DNA of 44,951 nucleotides from Actinomycetes bacterium (GTDB lineage Bacteria; Actinomycetota; Acidimicrobiia; Acidimicrobiales; Palsa-688): the NCBI GenBank assembly GCA_021811865.1, contig JAKAQB010000024.1, positions 1 to 44,951 on the forward strand, given 5' to 3'. Each line of letters starts with the position of its first letter. Position 1 is the first letter of the stretch. Positions 22,460 to 31,204 of this stretch are shown piece after piece. The position numbers and the translations under genes were made by a program. Below the pieces are notes generated by a model. The model searched no databases. It saw nothing but the letters and a program-made list of their open reading frames with translations, and was not told the origin of the DNA.

Positions 22460-23590
22460 ATGACCCACATGGAGAGCAGAGACGTGCAAGCTGCGCCGCC
22501 GGTGCCGATGGACCACGCCGCTCGCCTGCCGCGGCTGCGTGACAGCCTCGGGCGCGAAGGGCTGCCCGGGTTGATCGTCGCCGGCCTCACCAACATCCGC
22601 TACCTGACCGGCTTCACCGGCTCGGCGGGGCTCTTGTTCGTGCTCCGGGACAAGGCGCTCCTGCTCACCGACGGCCGCTACGCCACCCAGGCGGAGGAGC
22701 AGCTCGACGGGCTCGATGTCGACATCGAGATCGGGCTGTCCGCAGCCGAGCGCACCCGCCTCGGTCGCAGCATCGCCGAGGGTTCCCGGGTCGGCCGCCT
22801 CGGTCTCGAGGCCGCCCACGTCAGTTGGGCGGCACAGCAGGACTTCGCCCGGGAGTGGTTCCCGCTGGTGGACCTGGTCCCGACCGTGGGCCTCGTCGAG
22901 GCCCTCCGGGGGTTGAAGGACCCAGGGGAGATCGACCGCATCGCGCGTGCGGCCGAGGTTGCCGACGCAGCCCTTGCGGAGGCGCGGGCCCTGCTGGCCG
23001 AGGGACCGACCGAGGCGGAGCTCGCGCTCGCCCTCGACACCGCTATGCGCCGGCTCGGTGCGGACGGGCCGGCGTTCGACACGATCGTCGCCGCCGGGGC
23101 CAACGCGGCCGAACCCCACCACCGCCCGTCCCACCGGCCCATCGAGGAGGGCGAGCCTGTCGTGTTGGACTTCGGGGCCGCCGTCGACGGCTACCGGTCG
23201 GACATGACACGCACCGTCTGGATCGGGGACCTGGCCACCCCCGAGTTGCGCCGGGCCGTCGCAGTCGTGGCCGAGAGCCAGGCCGCCGGTGTTGCCGCCG
23301 TGGCCGACGGCGTGGCCGGCGCCGAGGTCGACGGGGCGTGCAGGGCGGTGATCGCCGCCGCCGGGTGGGGCGACCGGTTCGTGCACGGGACGGGGCACGG
23401 GGTGGGCCTCGACATCCACGAGGCCCCGTCTGTCGCCGCCACCTCCACGGATACACTGCACCGCGGCCACGTCGTCACCGTCGAGCCCGGCGTCTACCTC
23501 CCCGGCGTCGGAGGGGTGCGCATCGAGGACACGGTGGTCGTGACCGGAGCAGGTTGCCGACCACTCACCATGACCCCGAAGGATCTCTGA
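22460..23590 (+). CDS. pepP: Xaa-Pro aminopeptidase (M24 family)
   Basis: Metallopeptidase that removes N-terminal residues before proline. 376 residues: creatinase-type N-terminal domain ([36 protein letters not shown]), then the pita-bread domain with metal ligands in [41 protein letters not shown] and GGVRIEDTV. The ATG at 22460 has no clear ribosome site; a GTG at 22483 is possible. Its native upstream region was apparently replaced by the integrase remnant. Its stop overlaps efp. Confidence 0.93.
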   Translation: MTHMESRDVQAAPPVPMDHAARLPRLRDSLGREGLPGLIVAGLTNIRYLTGFTGSAGLLFVLRDKALLLTDGRYATQAEEQLDGLDVDIEIGLSAAERTRLGRSIAEGSRVGRLGLEAAHVSWAAQQDFAREWFPLVDLVPTVGLVEALRGLKDPGEIDRIARAAEVADAALAEARALLAEGPTEAELALALDTAMRRLGADGPAFDTIVAAGANAAEPHHRPSHRPIEEGEPVVLDFGAAVDGYRSDMTRTVWIGDLATPELRRAVAVVAESQAAGVAAVADGVAGAEVDGACRAVIAAAGWGDRFVHGTGHGVGLDIHEAPSVAATSTDTLHRGHVVTVEPGVYLPGVGGVRIEDTVVVTGAGCRPLTMTPKDL

Positions 23591-24159
23591 TGCCCGCCGT
23601 CTCCACCAACGACTTGAAGAACGGGATGAGCCTCAACCTGCCCGAGGGCCTCTACTCCGTCGTCGAGTTCCAGCACGTGAAGCCGGGCAAGGGCGGGGCG
23701 TTCGTCCGCACCAAGCTCAAGAACCTCCGCACCGGAGCCGTCATCGAGCGTACCTACCGGGCCGATGAGAAGCTCGACCAGGCACTCATAGACAAGCGGG
23801 AGATGCAGTACCTGTACCCCGACGGGGACAGCTACGTGTTCATGGACACGACGGACTACGAGCAACTGAACGCCCCGCGTGCCGCCCTCCGCTCCGCCGC
23901 CGACTACCTGAAGGAGGGTGACTCCGCCATCCTCCAGATGTTCGGCGGGGAGATCGTCGGTGTCGAGCTCCCGGCCGCCGTCGAGTTGGAGGTGACCGAG
24001 ACCGAGCCGGGCCTCCAGGGGGACCGGGTGTCGGGGGCGCGCAAGCCCGCCATGCTGGAGACGGGCCTGCAGGTGCAAGTGCCGCTGTTCGTGACCGTCG
24101 GCGACCGCGTGAAGGTCGATACCCGCAGCGGCGAGTACCTCACCCGCGCCGGGTCCTGA
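23590..24159 (+). CDS. efp: Translation elongation factor P
   Basis: Rescues ribosomes stalled on proline stretches. 189 residues: KOW-like domain I with the tip loop KPGKGGAF (Lys34, the position that is modified in some bacteria), an OB domain (YLYPDGDSYVFMDTTDYEQ) and a C-terminal OB domain ending VKVDTRSGEYLTRA. The ATG overlaps the pepP stop (TGATG). The classical pepP-efp-nusB order is kept. Confidence 0.97.
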   Translation: MPAVSTNDLKNGMSLNLPEGLYSVVEFQHVKPGKGGAFVRTKLKNLRTGAVIERTYRADEKLDQALIDKREMQYLYPDGDSYVFMDTTDYEQLNAPRAALRSAADYLKEGDSAILQMFGGEIVGVELPAAVELEVTETEPGLQGDRVSGARKPAMLETGLQVQVPLFVTVGDRVKVDTRSGEYLTRAGS

Positions 24160-24161
24160 CC

Positions 24162-24575
24162 GTGGCGGCCGTCGCCGGCGCCCGGCGTCAGGCCCGGGAG
24201 CGGGCCCTCGGCCTCCTCTACGAGGCCGAGGCCAAGGGCGAGGCGCCCACCACCGTCCTGGCATCACTGCCGGTCGACCCGGACCCCTACGCCACCGCCT
24301 TGGTGAAAGGCGTCGAGCGCCACGGCGACGAGATCGACCGGCTCATCGCCAGCCATGCCATCGGCTGGGCCCTCGAGCGCATGCCCGCCGTCGACCGCAG
24401 CCTCCTGCGACTCGCCACCTTCGAGCTGCTCGGCCGGCCCGACACGCCGACAGGGGTGGTGATCTCCGAGGCGGTGGAGCTGGCGAAGCAATACTCCACC
24501 GAGGAGTCGGGACGCTTCGTCAACGGCATCCTCGGCACACTCGCCGGCGTCGCCCGGCCTCCGGCGACGGGGTGA
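24162..24575 (+). CDS. nusB: Transcription antitermination factor NusB
   Basis: Binds boxA RNA with S10 in rRNA antitermination. 137 residues, all helical: RRQARERALGLLYEAE at the start, ALERMPAVDRSLLRLATFELL, VVISEAVELAKQYSTEESGRFVNGILGTLA. The GTG start is two bases after efp. It is convergent with the prepilin peptidase gene, with only ten bases between stops and no clear terminator. Confidence 0.95.
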   Translation: MAAVAGARRQARERALGLLYEAEAKGEAPTTVLASLPVDPDPYATALVKGVERHGDEIDRLIASHAIGWALERMPAVDRSLLRLATFELLGRPDTPTGVVISEAVELAKQYSTEESGRFVNGILGTLAGVARPPATG

Positions 24576-24585
24576 GGCCTGCTGT

Positions 24586-25371
24586 TCAGATCGGGTGGCT
24601 CTGGAGGTACTGCGCCACCGGTGCCCCAGCCAGCACGGTGAGCACCGAGCCGGCGGCCAGGAAGACGCCGTAGGGCATGGGCGTCTTGCGCTGCATCCGG
24701 CCCGTGCCGAGGAGGAAGGCGGCCACGACGATCCCGGCCAGGTTGGCCACCAGGAAGCCGATGAGGGCGTAGTCGGGACCCAGCCATCCGAGCACCAGGC
24801 CGATGGCGCCGGCGAGGCGCACGTCGCCGTAGCCCAGCCACCGGGGGTTCACCCGGTTGAGGACCCAGAACAGGCCGAAGGCGACTGCGGCGCACACCGC
24901 GCCGGCGGCAAGCCGTCCCCAGCGCCCGGTCGTAGCACTGTCCACCAGGAGCAGGCTCCCGCTCAGGACGGCGGTGACGTAGACGATGCGGCGGGGGAGC
25001 AGGTAGCGCTCCAGGTCGACGCAGGCGAGGGCGATGAGCCCGGCGACGAAGGCGTCGACCGCCGGCGTCGCCCAGGACCAGCCGAACCGCACGGCGACAG
25101 CCGTGAAGAGGGCTGCTGTGCCCGCTTCGACGATCGGGTAGCGAGCCGAGATGGGGGCCTGGCAGCGACGGCAACGTCCCCGCAGCACCATCCAGGAAAC
25201 GACGGGGATGTTGTCGCGCGCCGCGATCGTCGCTCCGCACCCGGGGCACGCCGAGCGGGGACGGACCAGCGACTGCCCGAGCGGCACCCGGTGGACCACG
25301 ACGTTGAGGAACGACCCGATGGACAGCCCCGCCAGGGCGGATGCGACGGCGAGTGCGACGGCTGCGGTCAC
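24586..25371 (-). CDS. pilD: Prepilin peptidase / N-methyltransferase (PilD type)
   Basis: Cleaves and methylates prepilins at the cytoplasmic face. 261 residues, about eight membrane segments. N-terminal part: GSFLNVVVHRVP and two CxxC pairs (CPGCG, CRRCQ), so the zinc-bound methyltransferase region is intact. Aspartyl protease residues are in VDLERYLLPRRI and in GYGDVRLAG (GxGD). C-terminal MPYGVFLAAG is also typical. The GTG start has GGAG six bases upstream. It serves the pilin 14 kb away and follows the LPYTG protein gene by 34 bases. Confidence 0.93.
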   Translation of the reverse strand: MTAAVALAVASALAGLSIGSFLNVVVHRVPLGQSLVRPRSACPGCGATIAARDNIPVVSWMVLRGRCRRCQAPISARYPIVEAGTAALFTAVAVRFGWSWATPAVDAFVAGLIALACVDLERYLLPRRIVYVTAVLSGSLLLVDSATTGRWGRLAAGAVCAAVAFGLFWVLNRVNPRWLGYGDVRLAGAIGLVLGWLGPDYALIGFLVANLAGIVVAAFLLGTGRMQRKTPMPYGVFLAAGSVLTVLAGAPVAQYLQSHPI

Positions 25372-25405
25372 GGAGGGCTCCGGCGTTGGGTGGTGGTCGA
25401 CGACG

Positions 25406-27244
25406 TCAGTGGCGGGAGCCGGCGAAGTGCCTCGGTCGATGGTCCCCGAGGCCGGCGCCGGTGGGTGGCGTCACGAAGATGGGCGCGAGGAGGTCCTCGA
25501 GCGGCCGGTCGAAGCAGGCCTCGGCAGCGCTGTGGGCCATCTCCCACCCCTCGGGCTCGAACACCACCACCTCGGCATCGGTCGCTCCGGCGAGCTTCGC
25601 CGGCGACCGCACGCTCATGGGCCCGGCGCGAAGCGGTGTGCCGGGCGAGGAGGGCTCGAGCGCCGGCGCAGGGGCGGCGCCGGGTGTGGTCATCGCCAGC
25701 CGGGAACGGCGGCGCGGCCGGCTGGTCACGACCACGCCGGCTCCGAGCAGCAGTGCCGTCATCGCCATCTCCAACTCGAGGCCGGCGTTGGCACCGGTGT
25801 AGGGCAGGGACGTCGCGGCCAGCGCGCCGCTCGACGCCGTGGCCGTCGACGTGGCGGCCGTCGTCGCCGTGGCGGTGGTGGTCGTCGTCGTGGTCGTCGT
25901 CGACGAGCCGCTTCCCGAGCTCGAGCCGTTGCCCCCGGATCCAAACGGGTCGGGCGTGGTCGTCGGCGGCGTCGACGGCCGCTGCGGTGAGCCCGACTTG
26001 TGACCCGGCCGGGGGGTGCTCCAAGAGGCGAGGTGCTCCACGGTGAGCGCTACCGCCGGCGCGTCGTGTGCCCGGCCGGCGCCTGCCCGTCCTGTGGCGG
26101 TGACGAGCCAACTGCCGCGGGGGCCGCCGTGGTCCTCGGCGTACACGGCGAAGCGCTCGATGACGCGGGCGTCGGCGCGCACGGTCCCGAGCCGCCAGGT
26201 GAGGACCGTGAACGGCTGCAGGCGCCCGGCGTTGGGGTGGGCCTGGGTGGTGGGCACAGCAGTGGTGGGCACAGGAGCGGTGGGCACAGGAGCGGTGGGC
26301 ACCGGTTGGGTGATGGACACCGTTTGGACGGTCGACGGCAGCGGGGGGGTCGGCGGCGGGATGGACGTCGAGGGGGTGGACGTCGAGGGGGTGGACGCCG
26401 GCGGGATGGACGCCGGCGGGATGGACGCCGGCGGGATGGCGGTCGCGGGGAGGAGGGTCGGGGCGGCCGGAGCGTCGAGCACCGGGACCTTGGGGCGCTG
26501 CGGCAGGGTCGGCAACGTGGCGTGGCTGACGACGGGCGCCTCGCAGCGGACTGCGGGCGGGCAGTGGCCGACCCCAACGCCGGCGGGCAGGTAGGCGCGC
26601 ACGACCACGCCGGTCGTCGCCTGCCTCGGGTTGCCGGTGACGGCGACGGTCTCCACGCCGGCGCGGCGCGAGGTGCTCACGGCGAACGGAACGACGTGGG
26701 CGACGGCGCGGGCCGTGGCCACGCCTTGCAGCTCCGCCGCCTGGGGGCCGGCGGCGGCCACCGCCCTCGCGCCGACCGGGGCCTCCGCTTCGGAGACGGC
26801 GACGAACGACGACCACACCTCACCGGCCCGACCGGTGGGGTGGACCGTGAAGTCGAGGACCACACCCTCGTGGCCGGCCGGAAGGCCGGACCACACGAGC
26901 TCGGTGGCACCGCCGCCCTGGAGCACGATGTGGGGGGCGGGCACCGCCAGGACCCGGTCGCCGCTGCGCAGGGTGACGGAGTGGGGGACGTAGGCGACGC
27001 CGCCGGGCAGCTCGGCGCCCACGGCGAGCCGGCCGAGGGGCACCGTCGCCCCACGGTCACGGACGGTCACCGACACACGGGCGTCGCGGCCGAGGACAGA
27101 CGGCCCGAGGGCGAGGTGGGCAGCCAGGGCGGTCAGCGACGGGGCCGGCTGGCCCCCGGCCAGCGCGGCCGTGCCGGTGAGGGCGGCGCCGGTGAGGGCG
27201 CAGGCCCCGCAGAGGCGGATGAGTTTGCGGCTGTGAGCGTGCAT
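25406..27244 (-). CDS. Large secreted wall-type protein with LPYTG motif and long C-terminal tail
   Basis: 612 residues, family not recognised. Signal peptide 1-29 (basic start, hydrophobic core, ALA-GG cleavage). Two beta-rich regions, resembling DUF11/CARDB-like repeats only loosely, occupy about 30-280 and 345-425. They are separated by a Pro/Thr/Ser linker (IPPAS, TPSTS and VPTAP repeats). A Ser/Thr/Gly run with nine Thr in a row follows. LPYTG at 480-484 is followed by a hydrophobic stretch (about 489-507) and SRPRRRSR, as in sortase substrates. Then come ~100 further residues, which sortase substrates normally lack. GGGAGG five bases before the ATG. Co-oriented with pilD. Confidence 0.75.
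   Translation of the reverse strand: MHAHSRKLIRLCGACALTGAALTGTAALAGGQPAPSLTALAAHLALGPSVLGRDARVSVTVRDRGATVPLGRLAVGAELPGGVAYVPHSVTLRSGDRVLAVPAPHIVLQGGGATELVWSGLPAGHEGVVLDFTVHPTGRAGEVWSSFVAVSEAEAPVGARAVAAAGPQAAELQGVATARAVAHVVPFAVSTSRRAGVETVAVTGNPRQATTGVVVRAYLPAGVGVGHCPPAVRCEAPVVSHATLPTLPQRPKVPVLDAPAAPTLLPATAIPPASIPPASIPPASTPSTSTPSTSIPPPTPPLPSTVQTVSITQPVPTAPVPTAPVPTTAVPTTQAHPNAGRLQPFTVLTWRLGTVRADARVIERFAVYAEDHGGPRGSWLVTATGRAGAGRAHDAPAVALTVEHLASWSTPRPGHKSGSPQRPSTPPTTTPDPFGSGGNGSSSGSGSSTTTTTTTTTATATTAATSTATASSGALAATSLPYTGANAGLELEMAMTALLLGAGVVVTSRPRRRSRLAMTTPGAAPAPALEPSSPGTPLRAGPMSVRSPAKLAGATDAEVVVFEPEGWEMAHSAAEACFDRPLEDLLAPIFVTPPTGAGLGDHRPRHFAGSRH
26250..26438. repeat. 15-bp tandem repeats encoding the Pro/Thr/Ser linker
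   Basis: Two arrays with a 15-bp period: three units of GTGGGCACAG(G/C)AG(C/T)G (26250-26294), and five units at 26364-26438, two GACGTCGAGGGGGTG then three GACGCCGGCGGGATG. The period is five codons, so copy number can change without a frameshift. They encode pentapeptides such as IPPAS and TPSTS on the minus strand and probably vary in number between strains. Confidence 0.85.
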
Positions 27245-27302
27245 GGGCTCCTCCCGTCCGCATATCGGCAGCCCATCCCAGGACCTGAAGGCTCGCCTCG
27301 GG

Positions 27303-27308
27303 TACACT
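27303..27308 (+). promoter_or_regulatory. Candidate -10 box of the pyr operon
   Basis: TACACT would place the transcription start near 27315, just before the lower stem of the PyrR-binding hairpin. No good -35 element is visible 16-18 bases upstream. Confidence 0.55.
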
Positions 27309-27316
27309 CCCGGCCG

Positions 27317-27347
27317 CCGTGAAGCCGGTCCCGTGAGGCCGGCACGG
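27317..27347 (+). promoter_or_regulatory. PyrR-binding RNA hairpin in the pyr leader
   Basis: The upper stem GCCGGTC (27324-27330) pairs with GGCCGGC (27337-27343), closing the hexaloop CCGTGA (27331-27336), which fits the CNGNGA loop known for PyrR. A GAA purine bulge (27321-27323) and a lower stem CCGT/ACGG (27317-27320, 27344-27347) complete the known shape. Against the consensus ARUCCNGNGAGGYU the site reads GGTCCCGTGAGGCC; the two differences are a compensatory A-U to G-C swap. GGAGG begins four bases after the hairpin and there is no room for an attenuator, so translational repression is likely, as described in M. smegmatis. Confidence 0.82.
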
Positions 27348-27359
27348 ACAGGAGGACGG

Positions 27360-27926
27360 ATGCCCGGCACCGAACGTGTTGCTGCGCCCCCGGACCGGGG
27401 CGTCTTCTTGCCCCGGACCACGGTGATGGAGCCCGCAGACCTGCAGCGGGCGGCGTGGCGGATGGCGCACGAGATCCTCGAGCGCAACCGCGGCACCGGC
27501 GGGCTCGTCGTGATCGGGCTGCAAAAGGGCGGGGTGTGGGTCGCGGAGCGCCTGGCCGGCATCGTGGCGGAGGTGGCCGGCGAGCCGGTGCCGTGCGGGA
27601 CCCTCGACGTGACCCTCTACCGTGACGACATCGGCCTGCGACCCGTGCTCGCCGAGGCGGCCACAGAGATCCCCATCGACCTGGAGGGCCGGACGGTCGT
27701 TCTCGTCGACGACGTGCTGTACACGGGCCGGACGGTGCGCGCCGCTCTCAACGCGCTGGCGGACCACGGCCGGGCACGGGCGGTGCAGCTGGCTGTCGTG
27801 GTGGACCGCGGCCACCGGGAGCTCCCGATCCGCCCGGATTACGTGGGGAAAAACCTCCCGACTCGACGGGACGAGCTCGTGCACGTCAACGAGAGCGGGG
27901 TCGTCATAGGGGACATGGCCCCGTGA
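27360..27926 (+). CDS. pyrR: Pyrimidine operon RNA-binding regulator PyrR / uracil phosphoribosyltransferase
   Basis: Binds the pyr leader RNA when UMP/UTP is plentiful, and may salvage uracil. 188 residues of type I phosphoribosyltransferase fold: PPDRGVFLPRTTVMEPADLQRAAWRMAHEI at the start, the PRPP loop VVLVDDVLYTGRTVRAAL (about 113-130), VVVDRGHRELPIRPDYVGKNLPT. The start is ATG 27360 with GGAGG four bases upstream. The gene lies immediately behind its own candidate RNA target and heads the operon. Confidence 0.95.
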   Translation: MPGTERVAAPPDRGVFLPRTTVMEPADLQRAAWRMAHEILERNRGTGGLVVIGLQKGGVWVAERLAGIVAEVAGEPVPCGTLDVTLYRDDIGLRPVLAEAATEIPIDLEGRTVVLVDDVLYTGRTVRAALNALADHGRARAVQLAVVVDRGHRELPIRPDYVGKNLPTRRDELVHVNESGVVIGDMAP

Positions 27927-28855
27927 CGGCGCACCTGTTGTCCATAACCGATCTGGGAGTCGACGGCATCGGCAAGGTCCTCCGCCTGGCCGACCGCTTC
28001 GTCGAGGTCAACGCCCGCCCGATCCCGAAGGTGCCCGCCCTGCGAGGCAAGACGGTGGCATCGCTGTTCTTCGAGGACTCGACGCGCACGCGCCTGTCGT
28101 TCGAGACCGCAGCCCGGCGGCTGTCGGCCGACGTGCTCACCTTCCCCGCAGGCAGCTCATCGCTCAGCAAGGGGGAGTCCCTCCGCGACACCGTCGAGAC
28201 CGTCGAGGCCATGGGCGTGGACGCTCTCGTCGTGCGCCACAAGAGCTCCGGCGTGCCGTGGCAGGTCGCACGCTGGGCCCGGCGCGCCGCCGTGGTCAAC
28301 GGGGGCGACGGTTGGCACGAGCACCCGACCCAGGCCCTCCTGGACTGCTACACGGTCAGGGCCGAACGCCGCGCCCGCAACCTCGGCGACGATCTCGGCG
28401 GGTTGCACGTCGGCATCGTCGGCGACATCCGCCACAGCCGGGTGGCCCGCTCCGACGTGCTTGCGTTCAAAGCGCTCGGCGCCCGAGTCACGCTCGCGGC
28501 ACCGCCGACCCTCCTGCCCCCGTCGCTCGAGGGATGGGACGTCGAGGTGAGCCACGACCTCGACGGCCTGCTCGGCAAGCTCGACGTCGTATACCTCCTG
28601 CGGCTCCAGAGCGAGCGCACGACCGAGGCGCTCCTGCCGTCGCTGCGCGAGTACACCGCCACCTACGGCCTGACCGCCGAACGGGCCCAGCGCCTCGACC
28701 CCGACACCCTGGTGATGCACCCCGGGCCGGTCAACCGCGGCGTCGAGATCGCCTCCGACGTCGCCGACCGCTCCGTGATCACCCACCAGGTGGCCAACGG
28801 GGTGGCGGTGCGCATGGCGGTCCTGTTCGCGCTGCTGGGAATGGCCGATGGCTGA
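27923..28855 (+). CDS. pyrB: Aspartate carbamoyltransferase, catalytic subunit
   Basis: Condenses carbamoyl phosphate and aspartate. 310 residues: FFEDSTRTRLSFE (carbamoyl-phosphate loop STRTR), SSSLSKGESLRDT (the Ser-Lys loop shared between subunits), GDGWHEHPTQALLD, and MHPGPVNRGVEI. The GTG start overlaps the pyrR stop. No regulatory subunit pyrI is present, as usual outside enterics and archaea. Confidence 0.97.
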   Translation: MTAHLLSITDLGVDGIGKVLRLADRFVEVNARPIPKVPALRGKTVASLFFEDSTRTRLSFETAARRLSADVLTFPAGSSSLSKGESLRDTVETVEAMGVDALVVRHKSSGVPWQVARWARRAAVVNGGDGWHEHPTQALLDCYTVRAERRARNLGDDLGGLHVGIVGDIRHSRVARSDVLAFKALGARVTLAAPPTLLPPSLEGWDVEVSHDLDGLLGKLDVVYLLRLQSERTTEALLPSLREYTATYGLTAERAQRLDPDTLVMHPGPVNRGVEIASDVADRSVITHQVANGVAVRMAVLFALLGMADG

Positions 28856-30134
28856 GACCCTCGTGCTGCGTGGGGGGCGGGTCGTCGACGCGACGGGCAC
28901 GCGCCCGGCCGACGTGGCCGTGGCCGGCGGGATCGTCACCGCCGTCGGCGCCGACCTCGAGCCGCCCGCCGGTGCCACGGCCCTCGACGCCACCGGCTGC
29001 CTCGTCGCCCCCGGTCTGGTCGACCTGCACACCCACCTGCGGGAGCCGGGGGGGGAGGAGGCCGAGACGATCGAGACCGGCGCCCGCGCCGCCGCCCTCG
29101 GCGGGTACACGGCCGTCGTCGCCATGCCCAACACAGAGCCGGCGGTGGACAGCGCTGCAGTCGTCACCCAGGTCCAGGACCTCGGCCGGCGAGCCGCCGT
29201 CGAGGTCGCCGTCGCCGGCGCCATAACCGTCGGCCGGCAGGGCAAGCGGCTCACCCCGATGGCGGAGATGGCGGCGCTCGGCGTGCACCTCTTCACCGAC
29301 GACGGTGCCGGCGTCCAAGACGCCCGTCTCATGCGCCGCGCCCTCGAGTACGCCTCGGGCCTCGGCGTCGTCCTCGCCCAGCACTGCGAGGACGAGGCCC
29401 TCGCCGCCGGTGGCCAGATGCACGAGGGGGCCTGGGCGAGCCGGCTCGGGATCCCCGGCCAGCCCGCCGAGGCGGAGGAGCTGATGGTGGCGCGCGACAT
29501 CGCCCTCTGCCGCCTGACCGGTGCGCCCGTCCACTTCCTGCACCTGTCCACGGCCGGGTCGGTCGCGCTCGTGAGGGCCGCCAAGGCCGGCGGCCTGCCG
29601 GTCACGGCTGAGGCGGCACCCCACCACTTCACGCTCACCGACGAGTCGGTGGCCTCCTACGACCCGGTGTTCAAGGTGAACCCCCCGCTGCGGGGCGCCA
29701 GCGACGTCGAGGCCGTGCGGGCCGGGCTCGCCGACGGCACACTCGACGCCATCGCCACCGACCACGCGCCCCACCCGCCGGAGGCCAAGGAGCTGCCCTT
29801 CGACCAGGCACCTCCCGGGATGCTGGGCCTCGAGACGGCCCTCGCCCTCGCCCTCTCCGAGCTGGCGCTGCCGCTCGAGGCACTCCTGGCGCTGCTGTCG
29901 TGGCGGCCGGCGCGCATCGCCGGCCTGGCCGCCACCCAGGGCGGCCCGGTCGCGGCGGGGCGGCCGGCCAACCTCTGCGTGATCGACCCGGAGGCCCGCT
30001 GGGTGGTGGACCCCGCCCGCAGCGCGAGCCGCAGCCGCAACACGCCCTACGCCGGCCGGAAGCTCACGGGCCGCGTCCGTCACACGGTGGCCGCCGGCAT
30101 CGCCGTCGTCGTCGACGGGGAGGCGCGGCGATGA
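28848..30134 (+). CDS. pyrC: Dihydroorotase
   Basis: Cyclises carbamoyl aspartate to dihydroorotate. 428-residue class I enzyme: zinc-binding DLHTHLREPG, ETIETGARAAALGGYT, HFLHLSTAGS, AEAAPHHFTLTD and TDHAPHPPEAK, all in the expected order. The ATG overlaps pyrB by eight bases, and its stop overlaps the carA start (ATGA). Confidence 0.96.
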   Translation: MAETLVLRGGRVVDATGTRPADVAVAGGIVTAVGADLEPPAGATALDATGCLVAPGLVDLHTHLREPGGEEAETIETGARAAALGGYTAVVAMPNTEPAVDSAAVVTQVQDLGRRAAVEVAVAGAITVGRQGKRLTPMAEMAALGVHLFTDDGAGVQDARLMRRALEYASGLGVVLAQHCEDEALAAGGQMHEGAWASRLGIPGQPAEAEELMVARDIALCRLTGAPVHFLHLSTAGSVALVRAAKAGGLPVTAEAAPHHFTLTDESVASYDPVFKVNPPLRGASDVEAVRAGLADGTLDAIATDHAPHPPEAKELPFDQAPPGMLGLETALALALSELALPLEALLALLSWRPARIAGLAATQGGPVAAGRPANLCVIDPEARWVVDPARSASRSRNTPYAGRKLTGRVRHTVAAGIAVVVDGEARR

Positions 30135-31204
30135 GGCCGGAAGCGCTTCTCGTCCTGGCCGACGGGACCGAGCTCGAGGGTGAGGCGGTGGGCGTGTGGG
30201 GCGAGTCGCCGGCGACGGGGGAGGTGGTCTTCAACACCTCGCTGACCGGCTACCAGGAGATCCTCACCGACCCGTCGTACGTCGGGCAGGTGGTGTGCTT
30301 CACCTACCCGCACATCGGCAACTACGGCGTGACCGACGAGGATATGGAGAGCCGGGCGCCGGGTGCCGCCGGTGTCGTGCTCCGCGAGCTCACCCGCCGT
30401 CCGAGCAGCTGGCGGTCGACCGGGTCACTGCCCGACTTCCTCGCCGCCCGCAGCCTCCCCGGCATCGCTGGCGTCGACACCCGCCGCCTCACCCGCCACC
30501 TGCGGGAGCGGGGTGCGCTGCCGGCGGCGTTCGGTCCGGTGTCCCTGGGCGAGGACACCATCCGCGCCGCGGCCGCCACGGCCGCCGGCACCGATGGGCG
30601 CGACCTCGTGCGCCAGGTCACCACGAGCCAGCCGTACCGCTACGGCGACGGCCCCAGGCAGGTCGTCGCCTACGACTTCGGCATCAAGGCGACGATCCTG
30701 CGCCACCTGGCACGCGTCGCCACCGTCGAGGTCGTCCCGGCGACGACGCCCGCCGCCGACGTCATCGCCCGCCGGCCCGACGGGGTCTTCCTCTCCAACG
30801 GGCCCGGCGACCCCGCAGCGCTCGGCTGGGCGGTCGACACCGTCCGCCAGCTCCTCGGTGCCGTCCCCGTCTTCGGGATCTGCCTCGGCCACCAACTGCT
30901 CGGCACCGCCCTCGGCGGTCGGACGTTCAAGCTCGCCTTCGGCCACCACGGCGCCAACCACCCCGTGAAGCGCCTCGCGACCGGGCAGGTCGAGATCACC
31001 AGCCAGAACCACAACTACGCCGTGACCGACGTCGCCGGCGCTCAGGTCACCCACGTCAACCTGAACGACGGCGTCGTCGAGGGGCTCGCCACCCCGGCGC
31101 TGCGCGCCTTCAGCGTCCAGTACCACCCCGAGGCGGGGCCCGGGCCTCACGACGCCGGCTACCTCTTCGACGAGTTCGACGCGCTGATGGAGGGCGCCCG
31201 CTGA
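30131..31204 (+). CDS. carA: Carbamoyl-phosphate synthase small subunit
   Basis: Glutaminase subunit that feeds ammonia to CarB. 357 residues: an N-terminal CPSase domain ([30 protein letters not shown]), then a class I amidotransferase with [11 protein letters not shown] (nucleophile Cys), SQNHNYAV and [23 protein letters not shown] (catalytic His and Glu). The ATG overlaps the pyrC stop. The end overlaps carB by one base (TGATG). Confidence 0.97.
   Translation: MRPEALLVLADGTELEGEAVGVWGESPATGEVVFNTSLTGYQEILTDPSYVGQVVCFTYPHIGNYGVTDEDMESRAPGAAGVVLRELTRRPSSWRSTGSLPDFLAARSLPGIAGVDTRRLTRHLRERGALPAAFGPVSLGEDTIRAAAATAAGTDGRDLVRQVTTSQPYRYGDGPRQVVAYDFGIKATILRHLARVATVEVVPATTPAADVIARRPDGVFLSNGPGDPAALGWAVDTVRQLLGAVPVFGICLGHQLLGTALGGRTFKLAFGHHGANHPVKRLATGQVEITSQNHNYAVTDVAGAQVTHVNLNDGVVEGLATPALRAFSVQYHPEAGPGPHDAGYLFDEFDALMEGAR

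Noticed and set aside
27139..27244. Lipoprotein signal in the LPYTG protein (cysteines near residues 12-15)
   Set aside because: The residues before each Cys do not fit a lipobox, and an AxA-type cleavage site follows the hydrophobic core.
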